Of a DNA stretch of 21,724 nt, positions 1 through 7,020 are shown in pieces. Every line of letters starts with the position of its first letter. The first letter of the stretch is position 1. A model generated the notes under the pieces. The model was not told the DNA's origin and made no database searches. It saw only the letters and a list, made by a program, of their open reading frames with translations. This stretch comes from an uncultured Rikenellaceae bacterium (GTDB lineage Bacteria > Bacteroidota > Bacteroidia > Bacteroidales > Rikenellaceae), in the NCBI GenBank assembly GCA_947054185.1, contig CAMRVW010000016.1:1-21724 (forward strand), read 5' to 3'. A program made the position numbers and the translations under genes.

Positions 1-9
1 TATCAAATC

Positions 10-51
10 GGGGTCCGTGACCCCTCCCCCGGAAGGGCCGCCGGAGGCAGT
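10..51. repeat. Left copy of a 42-bp GC-rich end repeat
   Basis: This 42-bp block is identical, in inverted orientation, to the last 42 bases of the window (21683-21724). Weaker similarity (TTTGTTTTG-type sequence) continues about 15 bases further inward on both sides. It contains a perfect GGGGTC-cgt-GACCCC hairpin (10-24) and a second GC-rich foldback. It lies about 55 bases past the stop of the DUF4435 gene, in the same orientation relative to that gene as the right copy has to its own upstream gene. It is probably a dispersed palindromic intergenic element rather than a transposon end. Confidence 0.85.
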
Positions 52-106
52 TCCCTCAAAACAAAACAACAGTTGTGGCAAACCAAAACGGCAGTGCCGC
101 AAAGCC

Positions 107-1105
107 TTACCCCAGGCTTTGGACATATTTTTTCAGGTCGGCATGCAGCTTGCCGAACAGTTCGGAGTTGCGATACTCGACCGACGATGTGAGCTCGTCG
201 CCCGGTTGGCGCAGGGTGTTTTTATAGTGGCTGAGCTCGTTTTCGAGAGTGACACCCTCGCGTGAACTGTTTCGTATGCTCTCTATGCTCATGGCTTTGA
301 GCACTTCGCATACGGTCTGAAGTATCACCGATACCACATGGTCGAACAGTGTGTGGCCGTGCATATACAGATATACGTTGTCAGGGCGCACTCCGCGTTC
401 CTTGAGCCTTGCCTCGAAGTTTTCGACCGCCTCTTTGTACCTGTGAAACTTCTCTTCGAGGTGCTTGAGCTTGCGGGTGCAGTTACGCTCGAGCCATTCG
501 AGGGTGTCGGCTCCGTTGTTGTCCATGACAAGGAAGTTGAGCCTTACGGTGTTGCGGAAATCGCTCAGCGGAAACATGTTGGCCTTGCCGGAGTATGCCG
601 AATATACATACCATAGAAACAACTTGTACACCTTTTGAGAGTATGCTTTCATGAATTGCTCGAAGTCGAACAGGAAGGTGTCGTTTTTGGTGGCGCGCAC
701 ACATGCCGGACGGAGCGAGGGCGGATAACAGAAATAGTTTTCTATGGCGTAAACGTATGTCTGAAATATATATTTGTTGCCGTTTACCGTGCGCGACTGG
801 GCGTTGGAACTGTCAAACAGATAGTCGAAGTCGCTGTCCATGCATAGTATCATCTCTTGACCGCACCCCTCCACCATCGACAGCAAGACCTTCTTCCCCT
901 TGGCCAGGTCGTCGCGGGTGGGCACCCCCACCTCGAAGCGCAGCTTGTCGTTCTCAAACTCGGAGAGCACACCGCGCCAAAAGGCGATGTCGTCATATCC
1001 CTCGACATAAGCCCTGACCACGCGTTTGCCTCGTTCGTTACGACCTGCCAAGGCGCGGGCATTGGCCAGATAGTCGGAATTGAGGTTTTTTACCAGTCTG
1101 CTCAT
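107..1105 (-). CDS. DUF4435 / TOPRIM-like protein (AriB-like), partner of the upstream ATPase
   Basis: This 332-aa protein has no signal peptide or membrane segment and should be cytoplasmic. Residues 33-45 read YVEGYDDIAFWRG, the N-terminal hallmark of DUF4435. Glu35 matches the TOPRIM glutamate, and the later hydrophobic strand with Asp90, Asp92 and Asp94 (CMDSDFD) matches the TOPRIM DxD motif. A YAIENYF segment near residue 120 also fits the family. DUF4435 proteins are commonly encoded beside ABC-type ATPases; in the PARIS anti-phage system the DUF4435 member (AriB) is the toxic nuclease released by the ATPase (AriA). Here the gene follows such an ATPase by 114 bases on the same strand, with no separate promoter seen, so co-transcription is likely. 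Family assignment is firm; nuclease activity and a defence role are inferred. A housekeeping ATPase/TOPRIM pair is the alternative. Confidence 0.85.
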   Translation of the reverse strand: MSRLVKNLNSDYLANARALAGRNERGKRVVRAYVEGYDDIAFWRGVLSEFENDKLRFEVGVPTRDDLAKGKKVLLSMVEGCGQEMILCMDSDFDYLFDSSNAQSRTVNGNKYIFQTYVYAIENYFCYPPSLRPACVRATKNDTFLFDFEQFMKAYSQKVYKLFLWYVYSAYSGKANMFPLSDFRNTVRLNFLVMDNNGADTLEWLERNCTRKLKHLEEKFHRYKEAVENFEARLKERGVRPDNVYLYMHGHTLFDHVVSVILQTVCEVLKAMSIESIRNSSREGVTLENELSHYKNTLRQPGDELTSSVEYRNSELFGKLHADLKKYVQSLG

Positions 1106-1130
1106 CTTAACAATCTTTAGTCTTAAAGGC

Positions 1131-1161
1131 GACGGATGCCGTTATAGGCAGGCAAGCCGTC
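1131..1161 (-). other. Small hairpin between the ATPase and DUF4435 genes
   Basis: An interrupted inverted repeat lies between the two genes: GACGG at 1131-1135 pairs with CCGTC at 1157-1161, and GCC with GGC inside. There is no T-run after it on the minus strand, so it is not a classical terminator. It could tune expression of the second gene relative to the first; that is speculative. Confidence 0.35.
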
Positions 1162-1219
1162 CGGTCATTGTTTCTGCCCCCTGTGCGGTTTGCCCGGTCT
1201 GTTTTTCACAAAGCATTAA

Positions 1220-2083
1220 TCATGCCGAAAAGTCGGTCTTGGTAACCAGATCTTCCATGTCGGTCACTCTGTCGATCCACCCTTCCATTATCATTGCCGG
1301 CGAGTGTGTCGATACTATCAGCTGCACATGGGGGTTTATCTCCATTATGGAGCCTATGAGCTTCTTCTGCCAGTCGAAGTGGAGCGATATCTCGGGTTCG
1401 TCCATTATGAGTATGTATGGCCTGCGGTCTTGCGTGAGCACCGTGGTGAGTATTATTATGAGCTGTTTCTCTCCCGAAGAAAGCTGATATGGTGTCAGAG
1501 TCATGTTGCCGAACGAAAATCTTATCTCGTCACTGTCGCGGATGACCTTCTTGCCCGACTGCCCCAAAAGAGAGTCGAGTATGTCGAAAAATCGTTCTTT
1601 GCCCCGCATCAGCTCCCCGACTCCTGCCCGGTCGCCGCCCTGCATCATAAGGTCGAGGGCCTGCTTGCCCAGACGCAACTGATAGCGAATGTAACGCTCG
1701 CATGCCAGATAGAGCTGCCAGTCGAGGTCTGACCGCACACGGTTGTCAGACATCTTTTGCAGAGCCTCGAGCATTTTGAGCTTGTTGTCGAATGTGCTCA
1801 CTATGTCGACGTTATCGACCGAGAGAGGCTCTTTGACCGTGTCTGTCGAGTCTATGACGGTGTTGTCGTCAAAGGTGACCCTTATACTTTTGAGCGGCTT
1901 GGCGGGGTTGGGGCTGTAATCGTTGTGACGCAGAAGCTCGCTTAGAGCCAGAAGCAGTGTGCTCTTGCCGCTGCCGTTTATGCCCGACAGTATGTTGACG
2001 CCGTGGCGCAGCTCCCATTTGACGGAGCTGTCACCTCTAAGCCCTGTGGCCTCTATCTGTTTTATGTAAGGGAGTGAGTGCAT
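1220..2083 (-). CDS. Compact ABC-type (AAA) ATPase, AriA/OLD-like
   Basis: From the chosen ATG this is a 287-aa cytoplasmic ATPase with a complete ABC set: Walker A GINGSGKS at 34-41, signature LSSGEKQ at 201-207, Walker B YILIMDEPE at 223-231 and switch His260 in STHSP. The region between Walker A and the signature is short and helical, without the long coiled coil of SMC/RecN proteins. This matches the AAA-15/AAA-21 ATPases that partner TOPRIM proteins (PARIS AriA, OLD-family, Gabija). An in-frame upstream ATG at 2152 would add 23 residues (rich in Gly, Pro and Thr), but ABC homology starts right after the ATG at 2083, so I chose that one. The DUF4435 gene lies immediately downstream. The protein appears shorter than typical AriA, so it may belong to a separate branch. 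Confidence 0.88.
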   Translation of the reverse strand: MHSLPYIKQIEATGLRGDSSVKWELRHGVNILSGINGSGKSTLLLALSELLRHNDYSPNPAKPLKSIRVTFDDNTVIDSTDTVKEPLSVDNVDIVSTFDNKLKMLEALQKMSDNRVRSDLDWQLYLACERYIRYQLRLGKQALDLMMQGGDRAGVGELMRGKERFFDILDSLLGQSGKKVIRDSDEIRFSFGNMTLTPYQLSSGEKQLIIILTTVLTQDRRPYILIMDEPEISLHFDWQKKLIGSIMEINPHVQLIVSTHSPAMIMEGWIDRVTDMEDLVTKTDFSA

Positions 2084-2183
2084 GATGTTTGTTTTGAGTG
2101 TGATTGGTGTGCCGTCTTTAGGCCGGCCGCCTTGTCGAGGGGTCGCCTGCAAGGCGGAAGAGTGCGGTCCCTTTACGGATATA

Positions 2184-2191
2184 CAAATATA
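2184..2191 (-). promoter_or_regulatory. Candidate -7 box for the ATPase/DUF4435 genes
   Basis: The minus strand reads TATATTTG, matching the Bacteroidetes -7 consensus TAnnTTTG. It lies about 100 bases before the chosen ATPase start. No clear -33 TTTG is seen at the right distance, so the assignment is moderate. Confidence 0.45.
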
Positions 2192-2289
2192 AGCATTTTA
2201 TCGGGAGGTGGGACATGCTTTATTGACAATATGCGGTGTGCTGTTTGTCTCCCGGTCTTTCATCCGTCATGTACCTTTCCTGTCGGATT

Positions 2290-2301
2290 GTCTTATAAGA
2301 C
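2290..2301. other. 12-bp perfect palindrome between regulator and ATPase
   Basis: GTCTTATAAGAC is a perfect palindrome in the 285-base gap between the S24-like regulator and the ATPase, about 100 bases upstream of the ATPase -7 box. It could be a protein-binding site; nothing else supports this. Confidence 0.3.
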
Positions 2302-2368
2302 TGTTTTTCAGTTTCTTCTATGTCTGCTGACGATATTTCCTGCGCAGGACTGTTTACCGTGCCCTGTC

Positions 2369-3004
2369 TTAAAACCTGACTGTTATGACGCCTCTTATCA
2401 GGAAGAGCTTTTTTATCGTTTTGCGTTTTATTGTCAATGTGTCGTATTTGCCGGTGTTGACAGGCATGAGCGACAGCTGGTCTGTCGACTCCTCCGCCGG
2501 GCGGATGTATCTGACCAGAATGTTGCGATCGGTCATTATTATATAACGTTCCCCGAAAGAGATATATTCCGGGTCGATGTTTTTAATCAACAGAAGCGAG
2601 CCGGGTTCTATCTCGGGCGACATGGCATCGCCGGTCATCGAGGCGCACAGGTCGCAGTCGCATATGATCGGTATTTTGATATATGATTGCGGTGTATGGC
2701 TCTCAAAGTTGTTCAGTATATCGGTCAGTTCACCTTGAAAATAGGGTATTCCTTTGCCGCAATTATCGTAACAAACGGGGTTTTGGTTCAACATATATCC
2801 TTCTCCTGTCATTATCCAGTTATAGTCTATTTCGGGAAAAAAAGCGATTATCCTGTTGGCCAGATCGGAGCTTATTCCGTTGCGTCCGCGTTTTATCTGA
2901 TAGAGGTTTTCAGAGCGATTCAGACCGATGTGTACGGCGAAAGAGTGGGTGGTTAATCCCGCCCATTTGATTATCTCTTCCAATCGGCTCCAATTATCCA
3001 TCAC
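2369..3004 (-). CDS. XRE-family regulator with degenerate S24 (LexA/CI-like) domain
   Basis: This 211-aa protein has an N-terminal helix-turn-helix region (about residues 7-66, ending in the characteristic YNWIMTGEGYML) and a C-terminal S24 fold (about 105-211). In self-cleaving S24 proteins the nucleophile sits in GDSM; here residues 125-128 are GDAM, so the serine is Ala127, and the usual catalytic lysine position appears to be Arg165 (ILVRYIRP). It should therefore bind DNA, and perhaps sense a ligand or partner, without autocleavage. A Met-Met start leaves 3004 or 3001 possible. A TAnnTTTG box lies 28 bases upstream and an 8-10-8 palindrome overlaps the promoter, suggesting autoregulation. 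It sits directly upstream of the ATPase/DUF4435 pair on the same strand, so it may control that pair. Confidence 0.85.
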   Translation of the reverse strand: MMDNWSRLEEIIKWAGLTTHSFAVHIGLNRSENLYQIKRGRNGISSDLANRIIAFFPEIDYNWIMTGEGYMLNQNPVCYDNCGKGIPYFQGELTDILNNFESHTPQSYIKIPIICDCDLCASMTGDAMSPEIEPGSLLLIKNIDPEYISFGERYIIMTDRNILVRYIRPAEESTDQLSLMPVNTGKYDTLTIKRKTIKKLFLIRGVITVRF

Positions 3005-3032
3005 CGCTGTTTGTGTTTCCGTGTTTACGGTA

Positions 3033-3040
3033 CAAAAGTA
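3033..3040 (-). promoter_or_regulatory. -7 box of the S24-like regulator gene
   Basis: The minus strand reads TACTTTTG, a match to TAnnTTTG, 28 bases before the start codon. No perfect -33 TTTG is seen; GTTTAG within the neighbouring palindrome lies at roughly the right spacing. Confidence 0.6.
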
Positions 3041-3046
3041 TGAAAA

Positions 3047-3072
3047 ATGTTTAGATAACCATGACTAAACAT
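3047..3072. promoter_or_regulatory. Candidate operator, ATGTTTAG-N10-CTAAACAT
   Basis: Perfect 8-bp arms separated by 10 bases lie immediately upstream of the -7 box of the regulator gene and cover the -33 area. Position, symmetry and the nature of the gene suggest an autoregulatory binding site. This is inferred from sequence symmetry only. Confidence 0.5.
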
Positions 3073-3250
3073 CGTAAGCCTTGGTTTATTAAATGAATTT
3101 TTACAAATATTTTTGTTTTACGACGGTTTTCAGATTTTCAATTCTTCGATTTTTGTCGTTTCAAGGCCGCTGCAACACCCTTTATTGCAGCTCTCTTTAC
3201 AGATATATGTCACCCCCTGTCTTGTTCTCATCAGAATTTTCCTTTTCCGC
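3073..3250. other. AT-rich non-coding stretch with a hairpin
   Basis: I see no credible gene here. There is a GCTGCAA/TTGCAGC hairpin at 3169-3191. A plus-strand TATTTTTG at 3108-3115 fits a -7 box but lacks a well-spaced -33. Short plus-strand frames lack homology or domain features and are probably chance. Confidence 0.4.
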
Positions 3251-3469
3251 AAAAATACGAAAAGTCGAGAGAAATGCAAGCCACGATTGCATTTCCGAGA
3301 CGGAGTATTTAAGACCGAAGGTCAAAAATACGAAAAGTCGGGAGAAATTCAAACTGTGATTGTATCTCCTGTGCGAATTGTTTGAAACCTGAGGCCCCGA
3401 AAGAGGAGAATAGAGGTAAATGTAACCCATGATTGTATTTCATGGAGGGAGTGTTTAAGACAAAAAACG
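3251..3469. repeat. 73-bp tandem repeat, three degenerate copies
   Basis: The block AAAAATACGAAAAGTCG occurs at 3251 and again at 3324. The motif GATTGyATyTC occurs at 3285, 3358 and 3431, each exactly 73 bases apart. GGAGTrTTTAAGAC occurs at 3302 and 3448 (two periods), with a degenerate version between. The first unit contains a perfect hairpin (GAAATGCAA/TTGCATTTC, 3276 region) and a second imperfect one across the unit boundary. Copies 2 and 3 have decayed stems. There are no unique spacers, so it is not a CRISPR array. Confidence 0.8.
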
Positions 3470-3502
3470 GCCTCTTGAGAGATTGGTTTCTCGAAGAGGC
3501 CG
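3462..3502 (-). terminator. Intrinsic terminator for the FISUMP lipoprotein transcript
   Basis: CGGCCTCTTGAGA at 3468-3480 pairs with TCTCGAAGAGGCCG (ending 3502) with one bulged base and a 7-9-base loop. On the minus strand the stem is followed directly by TTTTTT (3462-3467). This is a strong rho-independent terminator for transcription coming from 3699-8439. It overlaps the last unit of the 73-bp repeat. Confidence 0.8.
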
Positions 3503-3650
3503 CAAGAAAAATTATTTTTTTGAGATTTTCCTGACCGCCCGTCCGAAAAGAGGCTTTGCCGCTAAATTTGCGTAACGAGAGGTGCGGGCTGCTCTTTGTG
3601 ATATTTTCTCCGATGCTGCGTGCAACGGTTGTCTTTCCGTTTTAGGTAAT

Positions 3651-3681
3651 CCCTGGGTGCTTGCGTGAGCGGCACCCGGGG
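3651..3681. repeat. Intergenic hairpin, copy 1 (after the five-domain gene)
   Basis: Arms CCCTGGGTGC (3651-3660) and GCACCCGGGG (3672-3681) flank an 11-base loop containing TTGCGTGAGC. The same element occurs at 6966-6994 after the other FISUMP gene, with identical outer flank (GGGGAAGAATCAAA) but with the hairpin core in opposite orientation. No T-run follows, so terminator function is uncertain. Confidence 0.75.
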
Positions 3682-3698
3682 AAGAATCAAATCAATTT

Positions 3699-6600
3699 CT
3701 ATTGGCGGACACAACGCACGCTATAACCGTAACCCTTATTGGTATTGTTTCGATCCACGTTCAAACTGCTGCTATTGAAGTACAGGACGTATGCGCTTAA
3801 ACTTGAAGTACCAGACGTGTACGCAACTGACGACCAATAGTAACCGTTCGTACCCGCACCGCGCAACGTACCGGACGAATAGTCGACGCGGTAACCGACA
3901 GCGGGAAACTTAACTGAGTTAGAGCCTGAGGTGAACTTGATATAACCATAATCGGAGGAGCTCCACCCGCCGCCCCGAGTGACGGTACAGCTGTTTATCA
4001 GGTTCTGGAACTCATCTTTGGTTGGCAGACGGTAACCGGTGGGGCAGGGATGGGTGTTCCAATTAGAGGGATAAGGCGATGTGTTCCACGACGCTCCGCT
4101 TGGAGTCGACGACTTCGGATCGGTTGTGGTCCAGGCGACATTGATGCCCCACTGATAGAACTTGCCGTGCGACTCGGCACGGATGTCGGTGCACTGCGAT
4201 GGCAGTTTGGTGGCAAAAGTGGCGCCGCCCTCGGCCTGGCGCGGGTTGGCGAGGTTGAGGGGCATCCACTCGGTGCCGCCTATCTCAATTGTGCTGAAGG
4301 GGTCTATTTTTTTGTCGGGATTGTATGAGTCGTCGGTGCTGCCTTTCACACAACGCACGTTAAAACCGCGTCGCAGAATGTTGTTAAGATCCAGATACAC
4401 ATTATTGTTTTTAAAAGCCATAGAACTGTTTGATGACCAATAGTAACCGGCCTTGCCTATAGCGTCAGAAAGCGAACCATCATTCGGGAGTCGGGAGTCG
4501 GCTGCAGGAAACTCCAATCTTTTTGAAGGATTGTTTTTGGAAATAAATATCTTATAACCGTAATCATCTTCAGCCCAAGCACCGCCGTTTAAAACGGTGG
4601 AGTTGTTATATAGACTCTGAAACTCTTCTTTTATAGGTAAACGGTAACCCTCAGGGCATGGTTGCTCTGTCCATGAGTAAGGAGTGGTCGTACTCCACGA
4701 GCCTGAAGGAATGGCGCCTGTTGCGCTCTTGCCTGTGGTGTTCCATGCCACGTTGATGCCCCACTGATAGAATTTGCCGTGCGATTCGGCGCGGATGCCG
4801 CTGCACTGCGACGGCAACTTGGTGGCGAAGGTGGCACCGCCCGGTGCCTGACGCGGGTTGGCAAGGTTGAGAGGCGTCCACTCTATGCCGTCTATTTCAA
4901 TTGTACTTAAAGGGTCGATTTTAATGTCAGGATTCACCGGGTTGGGGTCGGTATCGGCTGTATTCCCTTTTACACAACGTATGTTATAACCGCTCTGTTT
5001 ATAGTTTGAATACACCCCCCATTTGCTGTTAGAGAAGGACAGATAGTATGCGGAGGTGTAAGATTGCGAATCTGATAACCAATAATTGCCCTGCTCACCA
5101 TTATAGAATAACTTACCGTCGCCATAGTGGAAGCGATGACCGACAGCGGGAAACTCCAGCCGTTTGGAGGGGTCGCTATTGGAGGTGAAGATCTTATATC
5201 CGTAATCATCTAGACTCCAGCCGCCGCCGTTTGTTACGGCAGAGTTGTTATATAAGTTTTCAAACTCTTCTTTTGTCGGCAGACGGTAACCGCCAGGGCA
5301 TGGGTGGACAGGCCATGAGGAAGGCCCCGTTCGGTTTTCAGAGCTTGGCCAAGAGGAGACAAATTCTCCAATGGTGTCCCATGCCTCGTTGACGCCCCAC
5401 TGATAGAAATAACCGTGGCTCTCAAGGCGGGTGCCGGTGCACTGTGACGGCAGCTTGGTGGCGAAAGTGGCTCCGCCTCTGGCCTGGCGCGGGTTGGCTA
5501 AGTTGAGGGGCATCCATTCGGTATCGCCTATTTTAATTGTACTGAAAGGGTCGACACTGATGCGGTCAGGGCTGCCTTTCACGCAACGTACGCTAAACCC
5601 GTACCTTTTATAAAAGGCTTGTTGGTACAACCCATTGTCTCTTATGGGAAAGAAATGTGTGTGCGCGCCTTCCAAACCGGTCATAACCGATGTCCAATAG
5701 CCGCCTTTTTCTCCCGGCTTGAGCAACGAGCCGTCAGAGTCGTCGCGGTAACCGACAGCGGGAAGCTCCAGCCGCTTGGAGGGATCGTCTCTGCAGGTAA
5801 ATACCCTATATCCGTAATCATCTTTAGTTTGACCACCTTCCATTCTAATAGTGCTGTTGTTGGCAAGGCTCTTAAAATCATCGAAAGTGGGAAGACGATA
5901 ACCTTTGGGACATGGTTGCTCGGTCCATGAGGAAGGATAGGTCGACGTGTTCCACGAGCCTGGCGGAGTGGCGCCCGTGGCATCATCTCCTGTGGTGTCC
6001 CAAGCCACATTGATGCCCCACTGATAGAACTTGCCGTGGCTCTCTAAGCGTATGCCTCTGCACTCCGAGGGTAATTTGGTGGCGAAGGTGGCGCCGCCAA
6101 CGGCCTGTTTGGGGTTGGCAAGGTTATAGAGCATCCACTCGGTGCTGCCCATATTGACGGTCTCATACTTTACGGGAGGCTCTGTGCCGGGGTTGTCGGG
6201 ATCATCTGGGTCATTTGTGCCGGTGTTGCCTTTCACGCAACGGATGCTTTGTCCGTGTCGCTTGCCGCTGAAAGAGTACGGAAATATTTCATCGTTATTG
6301 AAGGCGAAGTTGTGCGTATTGGCATAGCCAATATTAAATACAACTGACGACCAATATAAACCCATCGTGCCCGCATCAGATAATGAGCCGGATAATTGAT
6401 CGTCACGCAAACCGACAGCGGGAAACTCAATGCTCTTTGAGTTATCGTCCTTGGAGGTAAATGCCTTATAGCCGTAATCGTCTTCGCTCCAGCCGCCGCC
6501 GTTTGATACGGTGGTGTTGTTATACAGGTTTTCAAACTCTTCATTTGTCGGCAGGCGGTAACCTTTGGGGCAGGGTTGGTCTGTCCAGTCAGAGGGCCAT

Positions 6601-6944
6601 TCGGATGTGTTCCACTTGCCGTCTGGGGTGGCTCCGTTTATGCTCTCGCCCATGGAGCTCCACGCCACGTTGACGCCCCACTGATAGAGCTTGCCGTGGC
6701 TCTCCAGGCGGGTGCCTGTGCACTCTGAGGGGAGCTTGGTGGCGAAAGTGGCGCCGCCCTCGGCCTGGCGCGGGTTGGCAAGGTTATATAACATCCACTC
6801 GGTGCCGCCTATATTGACGGTCTCATATTTCACGGGCGGTTCTTCCACGGGCGGTTTCCCACCGTTCTCCTTTTCGGAGGTCTCGTGTTTCTTGCAGCCG
6901 GCAAATGCCAGGGCCAGCAAGAGAAGTAAGGTCGCTTTTTTCAT
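3699..6944 (-). CDS. Lipoprotein with five tandem FISUMP domains
   Basis: This 1081-aa lipoprotein has signal MKKATLLLLLALAFAGC with the lipobox cysteine at residue 17, so it is exported and lipid-anchored. Five units of about 200 residues begin near residues 38, 258, 466, 680 and 882. Each has the Fibrobacter succinogenes major paralogous (FISUMP) pattern: GGTEWM-NLANP, YQWG-N-AW, PCPxGYRLPT, a DDYGY-type segment, FPAVG-R, YWSS and a terminal VRCVK/R. Short Asp/Pro-rich linkers join the units. The function of FISUMP domains is not established; adhesion or surface binding is a guess from architecture. The first two units begin KYETVN and the last three begin DPxSTI, so two subtypes were combined. 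Sequence between YWSS and VRCV varies most. It follows the shorter paralogue by 76 bases and probably shares its transcript. Confidence 0.88.
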   Translation of the reverse strand: MKKATLLLLLALAFAGCKKHETSEKENGGKPPVEEPPVKYETVNIGGTEWMLYNLANPRQAEGGATFATKLPSECTGTRLESHGKLYQWGVNVAWSSMGESINGATPDGKWNTSEWPSDWTDQPCPKGYRLPTNEEFENLYNNTTVSNGGGWSEDDYGYKAFTSKDDNSKSIEFPAVGLRDDQLSGSLSDAGTMGLYWSSVVFNIGYANTHNFAFNNDEIFPYSFSGKRHGQSIRCVKGNTGTNDPDDPDNPGTEPPVKYETVNMGSTEWMLYNLANPKQAVGGATFATKLPSECRGIRLESHGKFYQWGINVAWDTTGDDATGATPPGSWNTSTYPSSWTEQPCPKGYRLPTFDDFKSLANNSTIRMEGGQTKDDYGYRVFTCRDDPSKRLELPAVGYRDDSDGSLLKPGEKGGYWTSVMTGLEGAHTHFFPIRDNGLYQQAFYKRYGFSVRCVKGSPDRISVDPFSTIKIGDTEWMPLNLANPRQARGGATFATKLPSQCTGTRLESHGYFYQWGVNEAWDTIGEFVSSWPSSENRTGPSSWPVHPCPGGYRLPTKEEFENLYNNSAVTNGGGWSLDDYGYKIFTSNSDPSKRLEFPAVGHRFHYGDGKLFYNGEQGNYWLSDSQSYTSAYYLSFSNSKWGVYSNYKQSGYNIRCVKGNTADTDPNPVNPDIKIDPLSTIEIDGIEWTPLNLANPRQAPGGATFATKLPSQCSGIRAESHGKFYQWGINVAWNTTGKSATGAIPSGSWSTTTPYSWTEQPCPEGYRLPIKEEFQSLYNNSTVLNGGAWAEDDYGYKIFISKNNPSKRLEFPAADSRLPNDGSLSDAIGKAGYYWSSNSSMAFKNNNVYLDLNNILRRGFNVRCVKGSTDDSYNPDKKIDPFSTIEIGGTEWMPLNLANPRQAEGGATFATKLPSQCTDIRAESHGKFYQWGINVAWTTTDPKSSTPSGASWNTSPYPSNWNTHPCPTGYRLPTKDEFQNLINSCTVTRGGGWSSSDYGYIKFTSGSNSVKFPAVGYRVDYSSGTLRGAGTNGYYWSSVAYTSGTSSLSAYVLYFNSSSLNVDRNNTNKGYGYSVRCVRQ

Positions 6945-6965
6945 GACGGTCTGTTTTTGTTAACA

Positions 6966-6994
6966 CCCGGGTGCTGCTCACGCAAGCACCCGGG
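6966..6994. repeat. Intergenic hairpin, copy 2 (between the FISUMP genes)
   Basis: CCCGGGTGCT (6966-6975) pairs perfectly with AGCACCCGGG (6985-6994) around a 9-base loop. Relative to copy 1 at 3651-3681 the core GGTGCTTGCGTGAGC is inverted while the right flank keeps its orientation. It occupies most of the 76-base gap between the two lipoprotein genes and could attenuate or process the transcript. Confidence 0.75.
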
Positions 6995-7020
6995 GAAGAA
7001 TCAAAGAATCAAATCAATTT

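Noticed and set aside
2078..2686. A 202-aa plus-strand frame across the regulator-ATPase gap
   Set aside because: It overlaps the supported minus-strand regulator gene, has no recognisable motif, and its cysteine-rich low-complexity sequence looks like an antisense shadow.
3251..3469. A CRISPR array
   Set aside because: The 73-bp units are contiguous and degenerate, without unique spacers, and no cas gene is present.
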